Shown: positions 9,972-18,449 of the stretch, one piece after another
Layout of the letters: each line of letters opens with the position of its first letter
Numbering within the stretch: the first letter of the stretch is position 1
Assembly: GCA_949443285.1 (NCBI GenBank)
Contig: CASSLW010000004.1
Coordinates: 1-64,000, forward strand
Direction: 5' to 3'
DNA from: an uncultured Clostridia bacterium
Lineage (GTDB): Bacteria > Bacillota > Clostridia > TANB77 > CAG-508
DNA: 64,000 nt
Program-made: the position numbers and the translations under genes
The notes under the pieces: generated by a model
Databases searched by the model: none
The model's input: the letters and a program-made list of their open reading frames with translations, nothing else
What the model was told of the DNA's origin: nothing

Positions 9972-10050
9972 CCATTAGGGACGGACCTTTTTGGCAATTT
10001 TTTGCCATTTTCCCCCGTCCCCGTTGGCAATTTTTTGCCACTGGGGACAC
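9972..10050. repeat. Compound GGGGAC palindromic repeat
   Basis: Tandem and inverted copies of TTGGCAATTTTTTGCCA with GGGACGGACC and CCGTCCCC cores, upstream of the HAD/TrxR gene. Together they could form long hairpins. Confidence 0.7.
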
Positions 10051-10163
10051 TCCTTGTAATTATATAACTTTATTTTTTAAATTTCAATTGCTGTTGCACT
10101 TTTTTTGTTTTTTATATATAATTGATAAAGATTTTAATTATGGGGAGATATGGGGAGATATTT

Positions 10164-10514
10164 ATGGAGCATTGGAGTGTTGAGGATTACAAAAATTTTG
10201 CAAATAAATCTACTAGAAAGAGTAAGTATAGGGCACATAAAGTTTCTATTGATGGTAATACTTTTGATAGTCAAAAGGAAGCTGATTATTATTGTGAGTT
10301 AAAATTAAAATTACAGGCTAAAGAAATTGATGGGTTTTGCTTACAACCTACTTTTATTTTAGCTCCTGGATTGAAGTATAAAGCTGATTTTATTGTTTTT
10401 TATAGTAATAAGTCTCCTGAAGTTATTGATGTTAAGGGATTTAAAACAAAGGAGTATATTGCTAAAAAGAAAGTATTTGAAGATAAATTTAATTTGAAGA
10501 TAATTGAAGTTTAA
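10164..10514 (+). CDS. DUF1064 family protein (phage-type nuclease fold)
   Basis: 116 residues from the ATG preceded by GGGGAG; an in-frame ATG lies 24 bp upstream. The sequence matches DUF1064: KSKYRAHKVSIDGNTFDSQKEADYY, then LQPTF, then a PD-(D/E)xK-like core (YKADFIVFY followed by EVIDVKGF). DUF1064 proteins are mostly carried by phages and are thought to be small endonucleases. No other phage gene is adjacent, so this is an isolated remnant or domesticated copy. The predicted acidic/lysine residues (D, E, K in ADF and EVIDVKG) are intact. Confidence 0.75.
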   Translation: MEHWSVEDYKNFANKSTRKSKYRAHKVSIDGNTFDSQKEADYYCELKLKLQAKEIDGFCLQPTFILAPGLKYKADFIVFYSNKSPEVIDVKGFKTKEYIAKKKVFEDKFNLKIIEV

Positions 10515-10526
10515 AGTCATTTTTGC

Positions 10527-10555
10527 TTGTATTATAGCACATTTCATGTTATAAT
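10527..10555 (+). promoter_or_regulatory. Promoter of the 96-residue protein gene
   Basis: TTGTAT (10527-10532) and TATAAT (10550-10555), 17 bp apart, about 50 bp before the start codon. Confidence 0.6.
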
Positions 10556-10604
10556 TTATGTAATATAAAAATATTATTTTTTATATTTAGAAAGGAAGGC
10601 CATT

Positions 10605-10895
10605 ATGTCTAATTTGACACAAGTGCCTCAAAAAGTTTTCCTGGTTGATTCTTTAGCTAATGTAACAACTTTCATTTTCTTTTTAGCTGGAGATGATCTT
10701 ATCGTTCAAACGAACGATGTGGAGCTTGGAAATACTTTGAAAGATTTTTCTGGAAAAGTAAAAGCTCCTACTGCTGTTCTTGTTGATTTAATCAAAGGAA
10801 CAAATCCTCTTGTTATTGATTTTGAAAGTGAAGAGAAAAATTATTCACTTACAATTTATCAACCAGTAATAAAACAAATAGAAGAAGGATTCTAA
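10605..10895 (+). CDS. Conserved-looking 96-residue protein, unknown
   Basis: Begins MSNLTQVPQKVFLVDSLANV after a good AAAGGAAGG site, with its own promoter and a terminator overlapping the stop codon. The protein is mildly acidic, without signal peptide or full membrane helix; the VTTFIFFLAGDDLIV segment is hydrophobic but short. Predicted small alpha/beta protein. I do not recognise a family. Complete transcription signals support a real monocistronic gene. Confidence 0.7.
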   Translation: MSNLTQVPQKVFLVDSLANVTTFIFFLAGDDLIVQTNDVELGNTLKDFSGKVKAPTAVLVDLIKGTNPLVIDFESEEKNYSLTIYQPVIKQIEEGF

Positions 10896-10912
10896 TCCTT
10901 CTTCTTTTTATT
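10881..10912. terminator. Intrinsic terminator between convergent genes
   Basis: AGAAGAAGGA pairs with TCCTTCTTCT around a 6-nt loop, followed by T5. The stem contains the stop codon of the 96-residue gene and abuts the stop of the convergent synthetase. Confidence 0.8.
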
Positions 10913-12626
10913 TTTGTATTATTTTCATTTCTTCATTTCTTTTGATTTTTTTAGTTGTTGTTTTTATTAATTCTTTATCTGTCAAAATCATATTTTTAAT
11001 ATATTTATATGGTGGAAATGTTTTATTGATTTCTTTTACTTTTTGCCATATAATTTGCTCTAATTCCTGTTCTGATATATCACCATATTTTTCTTTTACA
11101 ACGTCTTTATTATATACAATTTTAGCTGATAATTTCACATCATTTTTATCTTTTTTGTCAGGAATTCCAAAGACCATGCTCTCTTCTACTTCTTCCAGCC
11201 TATTTATCAAAATCTCTAATTCTTCTGGAAATACCTTTTTGCCATTTTTTAAAACTATCATATCTTTTTTTCTTCCAGTTATAAATAGATATCCTTGTTT
11301 ATCTGCATATCCTAGGTCTCCTGTATAAAACCAACCGTCTTTCAAAACTTCTTTTGTTGCTTCTGGATTTTCATAATATCCTAGCATTATATTTGGTCCT
11401 TTTGCTCTAAGTTCTCCCATTCCATTTTCATCTTTATTTACAAATTCAACTTCTACATTATACATTGGAAATCCAATAGAACCATATTTTGTTCTTTTAA
11501 CATCTTCTGCTGCAATTACTGGAGATGTTTCTGTTAGCCCATATCCTTGCACTACGTCTATTCCTAACTCATTAAATCCTTGTGCTACTTTTTTATCTAA
11601 TGGGGCTCCACCTGATATTACAAATCTCAAGTGTCCTCCTAGCTCGTTTAATATTTGTTTGAATAATTTTTTTCTAATGTCTATGTGGAAAATTCTTAAA
11701 ACATTACTTACTTTTCTTGCTATATTTACTACTTTTGTTTTTCCTTGTTTCTCTACACCTTTTTCTATTTTTGCATAAATTGCTTCTAATAATAATGGTA
11801 CTCCAACAAATATTGTTACTTTGTATTCTTTTAAATTTTGTGCTACATAACGTAATCCGTCTGGAAATGCTGTTGCCACTCCACAAGCTAACATAACTAT
11901 TATTTCTGTTGAGCCAAATATATGGTGCATTGGTAAAAATGCTAAGTTTACATCTTCTGGATATATTCCTTCTACTAATTGCATCGCATATACATTTGAT
12001 GCTATGTTGTTTTGTGATAACATTACTGCTTTTGATTTTGATGTTGTTCCTGATGTAAATAGCAATATATTCATTTTATAAGAATCGATATCTGCATTGA
12101 TATATTCTTTGTCTCCATTTGCTATCAAATCTTTTCCATCTTTTATTAAACTTGGTATATCTAAATAATTCTCTTGTTTTGACATACAGATGTATTCTTG
12201 TGCATTTGTGTTATTTCTTCTTTTTATTTCTTCTATATTTTCTATATATTTTTCGTCAAATACAACTACATCTGCTTTACTTCTTTTTATGCAACTTTCT
12301 AGTTCATCTACTTGCAATTCTTTATCTAATGGAACACTTACTATTCCACCTGATAAATTTGCTAGATGCGTTAATACCCACTCGTATCTATTTCTTCCAA
12401 CTATTGCTATTCTTTTGTTTTTATACCCTAGTTGATAGAATTTTGTTCCAAGTGCGTTTACTTCTTCTAATAATCTTCTATAGCTTATATTTTCGTATTT
12501 TACATCTTTATTTTCTTTGTGCTTTAGTATAAAAGCTGTTCTTTCTCCATATTTTTCTGCTGAAGCATATAAAATTTCTCTTATATTTTCATGTTCAGTT
12601 GCATCAAAGTATTTTTTTCTTTCCAT
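10908..12626 (-). CDS. Long-chain acyl-CoA synthetase (AMP-forming)
   Basis: 572 residues, full length for an ANL-superfamily acyl-CoA ligase. The AMP-binding P-loop is LLFTSGTTSKSKAVMLS (about residue 190), followed by YGLTETSPV, GWFYTGDLG and the hinge region ITGRKKDMIVLKNGKKVFPEE; the C-terminal lysine region is present (IKTTTKKIKR). It activates fatty acids with ATP and CoA, probably at the membrane. The short inverted repeat ATCTAGT-N7-ACTAGAT just upstream of its RBS (12641-12661) may be an operator, and the divergent DUF1836 gene is a candidate regulator. Exact chain length is unknown. Confidence 0.92.
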   Translation of the reverse strand: MERKKYFDATEHENIREILYASAEKYGERTAFILKHKENKDVKYENISYRRLLEEVNALGTKFYQLGYKNKRIAIVGRNRYEWVLTHLANLSGGIVSVPLDKELQVDELESCIKRSKADVVVFDEKYIENIEEIKRRNNTNAQEYICMSKQENYLDIPSLIKDGKDLIANGDKEYINADIDSYKMNILLFTSGTTSKSKAVMLSQNNIASNVYAMQLVEGIYPEDVNLAFLPMHHIFGSTEIIVMLACGVATAFPDGLRYVAQNLKEYKVTIFVGVPLLLEAIYAKIEKGVEKQGKTKVVNIARKVSNVLRIFHIDIRKKLFKQILNELGGHLRFVISGGAPLDKKVAQGFNELGIDVVQGYGLTETSPVIAAEDVKRTKYGSIGFPMYNVEVEFVNKDENGMGELRAKGPNIMLGYYENPEATKEVLKDGWFYTGDLGYADKQGYLFITGRKKDMIVLKNGKKVFPEELEILINRLEEVEESMVFGIPDKKDKNDVKLSAKIVYNKDVVKEKYGDISEQELEQIIWQKVKEINKTFPPYKYIKNMILTDKELIKTTTKKIKRNEEMKIIQK

Positions 12627-12640
12627 TTCAAATCTCCTAT

Positions 12641-12661
12641 ATCTAGTTTTTAATACTAGAT
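12641..12661. promoter_or_regulatory. Inverted repeat, possible operator
   Basis: Perfect 7-bp arms ATCTAGT and ACTAGAT separated by 7 bp, in the divergent region between the acyl-CoA synthetase and DUF1836 genes. Confidence 0.4.
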
Positions 12662-12740
12662 TATCACATATCTAATAACGTGTCAAGTAGTTGACTAACC
12701 TTTCTAAAAATGTTATTATTATGTATATCGAGGTGATTTT

Positions 12741-13256
12741 ATGGAAGGAAAAAAAGTTTATAATGAAGATGAAATAAAGAAATTTCACATTCCTAGGTGG
12801 ATAGAAATTCCTGAGATAGATTTATATATTGACCAAGTTGTCTCTTTGCTAGACAACAATTTGTCAAATTTTATAAAAAGCGATAATGAAAAAAAGGAAA
12901 AAGCAGTTACTAAAACAATGATTAATAATTATGTTAAAAATGGTGTAATTAAGCCACCTGTTGCCAAAAAATATAGTAGGTCACATATTGCTCATTTATT
13001 TGTTATTTTTATTTTGAAGCAGATTTATAGTATTGATGAAATAAAAAAATTGCTTAAATTAGCAATTGAAACTTCACCTGTTGACCAGTCTTATAATCGT
13101 TTTTGCTCTGAATTGGAAAAGGCTATTAAAATGACTTTTACTGGTGAAAATTATATTAATAATAATCGACTTTCTCAAGAACAATATCTTTTGAGAAATG
13201 TTGTTCAATCTTTTGCCAACAAATTATATGTTCAAAAAGTTTTTTTAGATAATTAA
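12741..13256 (+). CDS. DUF1836 protein, MerR-like HTH regulator candidate
   Basis: 171 residues after a GAGGTGATTTT site. DUF1836 runs through the first 120 residues: IPRWIEIPEIDLYIDQVVSLLD, then TKTMINNYVKNGVIKPPVAKKYSRSHIAHLFVI and the SIDEIKKLL helix. The middle part resembles a winged-helix MerR-type DNA-binding region. DUF1836 has no proven function; a role as a transcription factor is inferred. It is transcribed divergently from the acyl-CoA synthetase with about 115 bp between, the classical layout for a regulator and its target. Confidence 0.8.
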   Translation: MEGKKVYNEDEIKKFHIPRWIEIPEIDLYIDQVVSLLDNNLSNFIKSDNEKKEKAVTKTMINNYVKNGVIKPPVAKKYSRSHIAHLFVIFILKQIYSIDEIKKLLKLAIETSPVDQSYNRFCSELEKAIKMTFTGENYINNNRLSQEQYLLRNVVQSFANKLYVQKVFLDN

Positions 13257-13259
13257 AAT

Positions 13260-13288
13260 CTGCCAAAAAGGTCCGTCCCCAGTGGCAT
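13260..13288. repeat. GGGGAC palindromic repeat
   Basis: TGCCAAAAAGGTCCGTCCCC AGTGGCA, one unit of the dispersed family, just after the DUF1836 stop. Confidence 0.6.
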
Positions 13289-13325
13289 GAAAAAGGAGCC
13301 TAAAATTTTTGGCTCCTTTTTTGGA
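13288..13325. terminator. Bidirectional terminator
   Basis: AAAAGGAGCC and GGCTCCTTTT form a 10-bp stem around a 10-nt loop, with T runs on both strands, between two convergent genes. Confidence 0.85.
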
Positions 13326-13484
13326 TTAGTCTGTCACTCTACAACTTAAATATTCTTTTCCTTCTGGTATAGTTTCAAGATATTTTTTTAGTGTTGCAAA
13401 TACACTTCCATCATTTAGAGTTATTTGCTTATTCCAAAAAATATCTACGAGTTTTTTGTCTTCAAGTATTGCTTTTACGTCCAT
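13326..13484 (-). CDS. Small protein, 52 residues, unknown
   Basis: Starts at ATG after ACAGGAGGATAAGACA, a strong site, and stops right at the shared terminator. The peptide (MDVKAILEDKKLVDIFWNKQ...) is soluble, with one cysteine near the end (EYLSCRVTD). I do not recognise a family. Position, RBS and terminator make it a credible gene. Confidence 0.55.
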   Translation of the reverse strand: MDVKAILEDKKLVDIFWNKQITLNDGSVFATLKKYLETIPEGKEYLSCRVTD

Positions 13485-13592
13485 TGTCTTATCCTCCTGT
13501 TGAAATACTCTAGCACTAATCCTTTACTATTACTTGTGCTTCTCTATTATAACACTTTTATTTTTATTTGTCAATGTTTTCCAGTTACATAA

Positions 13593-15200
13593 TTATTCTT
13601 TTCTTTTAAACCATTTATTTAACAGTCCTTGTTCCTTTTTTTCTTCTTGCTCTTTTTTATTTTTCTTTTTGCTTTTTTGAATTATTGTATCCATTTTATC
13701 TTCCCAAGATTCTTCTTCATCATCCTCTTCATCGTCATCATACTCGTCGTCGTATTCATCCTCGTCATATTCTTCGTCCTCATCGTCTTCATCATAATAC
13801 TCATCATCGTCGTCATATTCATCATCATCGTATTCTTCATCTTCATACTCATCGTCTTCGTCATACTCGTCATCATCATATTCGTCTTCTTCGTCATAGT
13901 AATCTTCGTCTATTTCTTCATATTCGTCGTCTTCATTTTCATATTCTTCGCTATATTCTTGTTGGATTTCTTCTTCCTCTTCTTCAATGTCTATGATTGG
14001 CTCTTCTATTTCCTCAATTTGATATTCAGATAAATCTTTTTCAAATTTTTCGCTTATTTCTTCTTGGAATACATTATATACATTTTTTATTCCTTCTATT
14101 CTCCAGTAATTTGAGTTTATGACTGTTCCCATATTTACTCTTAAATTTGTAATTTCTTGTTCAAATTTTTTCTCTTTTTGTTCTATATCTCGTAAATATG
14201 TTTTATTATATAATTCATTATAAGCTTTCTTAGTTGACTTTCCTACTGTTTCTCTTAGTACTAATTCATATAGATTGTCTATTTGTTGGATGTCTAATTC
14301 AAAATTTTGGCAAGCTTCTTCCATTAATTCTTCATGTGCGTTTCTTCCATTTATTGCTGTAAGTCGCTCATTATCTAGAAAACCTACTATATATTCTTTT
14401 TTACTATTTAAAAAGTTTAATTTAACAGTTGCATCTCTTAAAAGTTTTTCTGATTTTGATAATTTTATGTTTTCGCTTTCTAATTCTATTAGAAGTTTTT
14501 TCATCCTTTCATAAATGCTAACATATATTTCTGCTTCTTTTTCAGAAATATCAATCCTTGCTTCTACTGCTTTTTCTATAACCTGTTCATTAAATGGTAC
14601 TTTTTCGTTTTTGCCATTTTTAATCATTGTGTTTACTATTTTTTCTTTGTATTGCTCTTTATCAATGCTTATATATTTCTTTAAAGATTGAACATCTTTT
14701 GGGTCTATTTTTTCAAATTCTTTGTTTGCATTTTTTATATTGTTTATATGGTCTGCTTCAACTTTTCTTCTTAGTCTTGAATACTTGTTTCTTTCTTTTT
14801 GTCTTTCTGTAAATATTACTAGTGCTTCTACATATTCACTTCTTAGTTTTCTTAATTCTTCATTATTTTCATTTAATGTTTTTTCAATAGAGTTTAATTT
14901 GCTATCTAATGCGTTTGGATTTTCTCCTAAATCATTAAAAAGTTGATTTCTTTCTGTTTCCAATTTCAAATTTGTTTCTGAAATTTCTATTTGTTGTTTT
15001 TGAATTCCTTCTATTTTTTGTGCTATTTCGTCAAATTTCCCAATCACATTTTCTTCTTCGATTGATGTCTTTTGATATTCTTTTATTTGTTCTACAATTT
15101 CACTAAAATTTATGTAATTTGTTTTTAAATTTATCTCCTGATTAAATTTAAAAAGTTTCTCAAAACATCTCTCTAATACAATTGCACTTCTTTCATACAT
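13593..15200 (-). CDS. Coiled-coil protein with a long acidic tail
   Basis: 535 residues, unrecognised. Residues 1-395 are charged and mostly helical, with long predicted coiled-coil stretches (for example LNSIEKTLNENNEELRKLRSEY). From about residue 400 to 505 the chain is almost only E, D and Y (DEYDDDEYDEDDEYEDEEYD and similar). The last 25 residues are strongly basic (KSKKKNKKEQ...NKWFKRKE). No signal peptide or membrane helix. The acidic block is encoded by repetitive GAT/GAA/TAT codons. It lies 16 bp after an MFS transporter gene and is probably co-transcribed with it. Function unknown; a nucleic-acid-mimic or cation-binding tail is only a guess. Confidence 0.8.
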   Translation of the reverse strand: MYERSAIVLERCFEKLFKFNQEINLKTNYINFSEIVEQIKEYQKTSIEEENVIGKFDEIAQKIEGIQKQQIEISETNLKLETERNQLFNDLGENPNALDSKLNSIEKTLNENNEELRKLRSEYVEALVIFTERQKERNKYSRLRRKVEADHINNIKNANKEFEKIDPKDVQSLKKYISIDKEQYKEKIVNTMIKNGKNEKVPFNEQVIEKAVEARIDISEKEAEIYVSIYERMKKLLIELESENIKLSKSEKLLRDATVKLNFLNSKKEYIVGFLDNERLTAINGRNAHEELMEEACQNFELDIQQIDNLYELVLRETVGKSTKKAYNELYNKTYLRDIEQKEKKFEQEITNLRVNMGTVINSNYWRIEGIKNVYNVFQEEISEKFEKDLSEYQIEEIEEPIIDIEEEEEEIQQEYSEEYENEDDEYEEIDEDYYDEEDEYDDDEYDEDDEYEDEEYDDDEYDDDDEYYDEDDEDEEYDEDEYDDEYDDDEEDDEEESWEDKMDTIIQKSKKKNKKEQEEKKEQGLLNKWFKRKE

Positions 15201-15216
15201 TTTATAGTCCCCCTAT

Positions 15217-16497
15217 TTACATCCTTTTTATCTTTATTTCACTTTCTGCATACTCTTCTGGCTTTAGTCCTAGTCTAGTTTTCATATAACTAATTAGACT
15301 GCAAGTTATGATTGTCATCATTATACCTACTAAAATAAGTGAGTTTGCTGCACTTGTTATTTCTAGTAAATATGACCCTAAAAATCCTAATATAGCTCTT
15401 AAGCCATTTCTACAGGTTTCATCTATTGCGTATATTTGTGTTAATTCTTTTTCTGTTGTGAAGTTGCTTAGATATCTACTTGTTAATACTTCGTATACTC
15501 CTTTTGCAAAATTGATAAATATAAAGCATATTGTTACTATTGTAACTGCTATTGCATATGAAATATTGAATATCCCTACTATACCAGCAACTAGTATTGA
15601 TACTGTAAGTATAATTAATAAAAAGCTTAAAGATTTATTTCTAAATTTCTTATGTATTTTTAGTTGTTGCTTAGATCCTATCGCTGATGCAACTCCTGCG
15701 ATTGCTGCTATTGTCGTAATAAATTCTGGTGGTACTTTCATATCTACTAACAAACTGCTTCTATACGTATTTACTAAATTGTATACTCCCCAACATATTC
15801 CACTATATAAGAATAAGCTTCTTAATCTTTGGGAGTTTATAATAAATTTTAGAACATCTTTTAACTCTAAGAAATACTTTGTAGTCTTTTTCTTCTCCAT
15901 TTTTTCGTGTTTTAATTCTTGTATATCAACAAATCCTAATGATATAAATGTTGCTAATGTTGCAAATAGAAAAGAGCATACCATTGGTGCATATGGATTT
16001 ACTAAGTATAAAAATCCTGATAGCATCGATGTTATTGCATTTATTATATAGTAATTTTTTGTTCCTTCTCCTTCTAGTTTTGAAAATATTTCGCCTTTTT
16101 TTCTTGTTTCTGGAATTGTGTATTGTATTAATGCTTTGTCTGATACATTTTTTAGTGCAAAACATAATGAACTGACAAATTGTGCTAATATCAGTGTTTG
16201 CAAATTTGAAGTGTTTAGAACTAAGAATATAAATATCATATTAAAGATGTTTGCTATCACTGTACATCTTTTCGTTCCAACTCTATCTACTACTACACTT
16301 GCTGGAATTTGTAATATTACCATAAATGTTGCATAAAATGCACTTCCTAATACTACACTAGACGGATTTAGGTGTTTTACTTCTGTTAAGAATAAATACT
16401 CTATTGCATAGTAAAAAATTAAATCTAAAGATATGGCTCTATACATTGCGTATAGCTTTAGGTTTTGCTTTCTTGCTTTCGTTATTTCTTCATTCAT
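15217..16497 (-). CDS. Major facilitator superfamily transporter
   Basis: 426 residues with about 12 hydrophobic helices. The loop after helix 2 reads VVDRVGTKRCTVIANI, an MFS motif A variant (GxxxDRxGxRR). A basic central loop (ELKHEKMEKKKTTKYFLELKDVL) separates the two six-helix halves. Substrate cannot be told from sequence; the family includes drug and metabolite exporters. The ATG follows AAGGAAG. First gene of a likely pair with the acidic coiled-coil protein. Confidence 0.88.
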   Translation of the reverse strand: MNEEITKARKQNLKLYAMYRAISLDLIFYYAIEYLFLTEVKHLNPSSVVLGSAFYATFMVILQIPASVVVDRVGTKRCTVIANIFNMIFIFLVLNTSNLQTLILAQFVSSLCFALKNVSDKALIQYTIPETRKKGEIFSKLEGEGTKNYYIINAITSMLSGFLYLVNPYAPMVCSFLFATLATFISLGFVDIQELKHEKMEKKKTTKYFLELKDVLKFIINSQRLRSLFLYSGICWGVYNLVNTYRSSLLVDMKVPPEFITTIAAIAGVASAIGSKQQLKIHKKFRNKSLSFLLIILTVSILVAGIVGIFNISYAIAVTIVTICFIFINFAKGVYEVLTSRYLSNFTTEKELTQIYAIDETCRNGLRAILGFLGSYLLEITSAANSLILVGIMMTIITCSLISYMKTRLGLKPEEYAESEIKIKRM

Positions 16498-16594
16498 TAT
16501 TATCTTCCTTTGTTTTTATTTCTTTTGTTTCATTAATCGCTATCATTATATACTAAATCTTGCTTTTTATCAACATTATTTGACATTAAAATGC

Positions 16595-16632
16595 AAAAAT
16601 TGATATATTGTTTAAAATATATCAACTTCTTT
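16595..16632 (-). terminator. Terminator of RNase P RNA
   Basis: On the minus strand TTGATATATT and AATATATCAA pair around a 6-nt loop, followed by TTTTTGC, just past the RNase P RNA 3' end. Confidence 0.75.
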
Positions 16633-16642
16633 TTATTTATAT

Positions 16643-17005
16643 AGAGTAAATCTGTAAGCCGGGTTCTGTCTTTTAAAATAGTCATTTATCTAGAGTATAT
16701 ATTGCTATATACTTCAAGCCACGCAATTCAAGAAGGCGCCGAGCAGGCTTAATCTTCTTTGTTAGGTGTTGCTCCAGATGGGGTTTGCACTGACCTGTTA
16801 TATCACTATAACAGCGGTGAGCTCTTACCTCGCCTTTTCACCCTTACCTGCGTCAGAGTAAACTGCACGCAGGTGGTTATTTTCTGTTGCACTTTCCTTA
16901 AGGTCACCCTCACTAGACGTTATCTAGCATCTTTGCTCTATGGAGCCCGGACTTTCCTCTCGTAGTTCCTTTCGGAATTTACCAGCGACTATTTAATTTA
17001 CTCTA
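16643..17005 (-). ncRNA. rnpB: RNase P RNA, class A
   Basis: The minus strand carries the universal 5' core GAGGAAAGTCCGGGCTCC (about 16940-16960), GAAAGTGCAACAGAAA, the GCAAACCCC core with CTGGAGCAA, and the conserved 3' segment AGACAGAACCCGGCTTACAGA. The ends AGAGTAAAT and ATTTACTCT pair as P1. About 363 nt, in line with bacterial type A. It is the ribozyme that cuts tRNA 5' leaders. The termini are set from the P1 pairing and may be off by a few bases. Confidence 0.96.
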
Positions 17006-17017
17006 CTTTATATTTTA

Positions 17018-17968
17018 TCATATATTATTGATTTCTTCCAGTATATTTTTATATTTTATTAAAAAAACTGATTCATCTTGCACTTCTACTGCATTTTGTA
17101 GTTCATTTATCATAACAAAAGCTTTACTTATTCCATATTGTTTATTTTGTTCTATGTTTGTACTTGATAGTAATTTCGAAAAATCGTCAACTGCTTGCTT
17201 AGTATCTTTGCCAATCTCCTCCCAATTTTTTGAGTCAAGTTTTGAATATGCTTTAAATATATCATTTTTAGTACTTGCTATAACTTTATCCACTTCATCA
17301 TCTGTTGCATTTTGCAAAAACTTTGGAATAAACTCATAAAGTTTAGAAAGCGAAGATAGCGTATCTTCTTTATTTTCACTTTTTACTGTTGTTGTTAGTA
17401 TATCAAATTCCTTGTTAAATCCTAAAACATCTTCTTGAGAAACATTTAGCTGATATAAATCAAGTGTAATTGTTGGAATTGATGAATATAAAATTTCTAT
17501 TTCATTTTTTATATTCTCCCATTTTACTTCTTGAGGTGCACTTAATACTCCTATTGGCTCTAACTCAAACTTTTTGCTTGTTTCTGAACTTTGTGAATTT
17601 CCTGAACTATTCTCCTCTTGTTTCTTTGTGCTATCTCCTTTGTCTTTTTCACTCGAACTCCCTTGCTTTGAATTTCCTCCTCCACTTGCTCCTTCTTCTG
17701 AGCTTTCTGCTTCTGATGTTCCTCCACTTTGTTGTGATTGTTTTTGTTTTGATATTTCACTTACACTTACATCATAATTTCTTGTTTCTATATTGTTCAT
17801 TTGATTTAACATTGTTTCAAGTTTCATTTCTAGAAATTCCACTTCTGCTAGCGCTTTGCTTTTGTCGTTTTTGCTATTTCCTGCTGATATTGTTGAATAT
17901 ATTACTATTAGTAATATTGCAATTATGATTATTAATACTAAATATGATATCTTTTTAAATTTTTTCAA
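17018..17968 (-). CDS. Membrane-anchored protein with Ser/Gly-rich linker, unknown
   Basis: 316 residues if translation begins at TTG 17968, which has GGAGG 8 nt upstream; a GTG at 17983 is possible but lies on that site. A signal-anchor helix (YLVLIIIIAILLIVIYS) is at the N-terminus. Residues 90-145 are low complexity (S, G, E, K, Q), and the rest is a helical extracellular domain (about 150-316). No Cys at the expected lipobox position. I do not recognise a family. It lies directly upstream of RNase P RNA in the same direction. Confidence 0.75.
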   Translation of the reverse strand: MKKFKKISYLVLIIIIAILLIVIYSTISAGNSKNDKSKALAEVEFLEMKLETMLNQMNNIETRNYDVSVSEISKQKQSQQSGGTSEAESSEEGASGGGNSKQGSSSEKDKGDSTKKQEENSSGNSQSSETSKKFELEPIGVLSAPQEVKWENIKNEIEILYSSIPTITLDLYQLNVSQEDVLGFNKEFDILTTTVKSENKEDTLSSLSKLYEFIPKFLQNATDDEVDKVIASTKNDIFKAYSKLDSKNWEEIGKDTKQAVDDFSKLLSSTNIEQNKQYGISKAFVMINELQNAVEVQDESVFLIKYKNILEEINNI

Positions 17969-17990
17969 TTCTTTGACCTCCACTTTTCCT

Positions 17991-18048
17991 TTTTTCTAGT
18001 ATTTACATTTTTATTTTACTTTATTCTTAGTATAAAATTTTATTTATT
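17991..18048. repeat. 58-bp direct repeat, left copy
   Basis: Identical to 18450-18507 except one T/C difference at base 10. The two copies bracket the toxin-antitoxin module. This copy lies in the region upstream of the membrane protein at 17018. Confidence 0.85.
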
Positions 18049-18063
18049 TTTTATTTTAGTTTC

Positions 18064-18092
18064 TGGACAAATATATAAATATATACTATACT
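18064..18092 (+). promoter_or_regulatory. Promoter of the toxin mRNA
   Basis: TGGACA (18064-18069) and TATACT (18087-18092), 17 bp apart. Transcription would start near 18099 and give a leader of about 110 nt. Confidence 0.65.
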
Positions 18093-18128
18093 GTAAATTA
18101 TAGAAAATAAGAATAAGCAGAGTGTATT

Positions 18129-18206
18129 GCCACCTATTTAACTTTTTGATGTTTACACATATTACTCCACAGCTTTTAAGTTGTGAGACTGATATATGGA
18201 GGTGGC
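18129..18206 (+). promoter_or_regulatory. Anti-Shine-Dalgarno pairing in the toxin leader
   Basis: GCCACCT (18129-18135) is a perfect 7-nt complement of AGGTGGC (18200-18206), which contains the ribosome binding site. The folded mRNA would hide the start, as in many type I toxins. Confidence 0.6.
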
Positions 18207-18209
18207 GCT

Positions 18210-18326
18210 ATGGTAGAAACAACTTTATTATTAATCCTAAGACTACTTTTCTACTCATTAGTAGGAACAACTATCATAAATTTTGCCTTAGTATTCGTCA
18301 TCTTGTATTTACTACATAGGCAATAA
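18210..18326 (+). CDS. Putative type I toxin, 38-residue membrane peptide
   Basis: Starts at ATG 18210 after GGAGGTGG and encodes a hydrophobic peptide with one helix (LLLILRLLFYSLVG... FALVFVILYLL) and a short basic end HRQ. Size, single membrane span and charged C-terminus match type I toxins that depolarise the membrane, such as those of the TxpA/BsrG and clostridial groups; I cannot name a family. It has its own promoter, a sequestered ribosome binding site and a convergent antisense RNA over its 3' end. The module is flanked by 58-bp direct repeats. Coding is inferred from architecture. Confidence 0.65.
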   Translation: MVETTLLLILRLLFYSLVGTTIINFALVFVILYLLHRQ

Positions 18327-18407
18327 AAAATAAACCATTCTGCTTTTGACCGAGTGAATGGTTTATATCTATTCAGGTGTCAACACACTTTGTGTTTCTT
18401 ATTTTCT
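18325..18407 (-). ncRNA. Antisense RNA antitoxin candidate
   Basis: A consensus minus-strand promoter (18414-18442) would start an RNA near 18407 that runs against the toxin 3' end. It ends at the hairpin AAACCATTC/GAATGGTTT (arms at 18355-18363 and 18332-18340) followed by a T-rich run, giving about 80 nt. Overlapping convergent 3' ends are typical of type I systems such as txpA/RatA. Ends are predicted only. Confidence 0.6.
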
Positions 18408-18413
18408 ATTTTC

Positions 18414-18442
18414 ATTATACACATATTTTAAACTTTTGTCAA
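18414..18442 (-). promoter_or_regulatory. Consensus promoter of the antisense RNA
   Basis: On the minus strand TTGACA (18437-18442) and TATAAT (18414-18419), exactly 17 bp apart: full sigma-A consensus with no long reading frame downstream. Confidence 0.8.
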
Positions 18443-18449
18443 ATTCAAA

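Noticed and set aside
9953..10030. Longer N-terminus for the HAD/thioredoxin-reductase fusion
   Set aside because: The extension is translated from a palindromic repeat, while the ATG at 9952 has an AAGGAG site.
13629..14033. Plus-strand frame rich in I, V and F opposite the acidic tail
   Set aside because: It is the reverse complement of GAT/GAA codons and has no start signals.
16759..16965. Open frame inside the RNase P RNA
   Set aside because: The region is fully explained by conserved RNase P core sequences on the minus strand.
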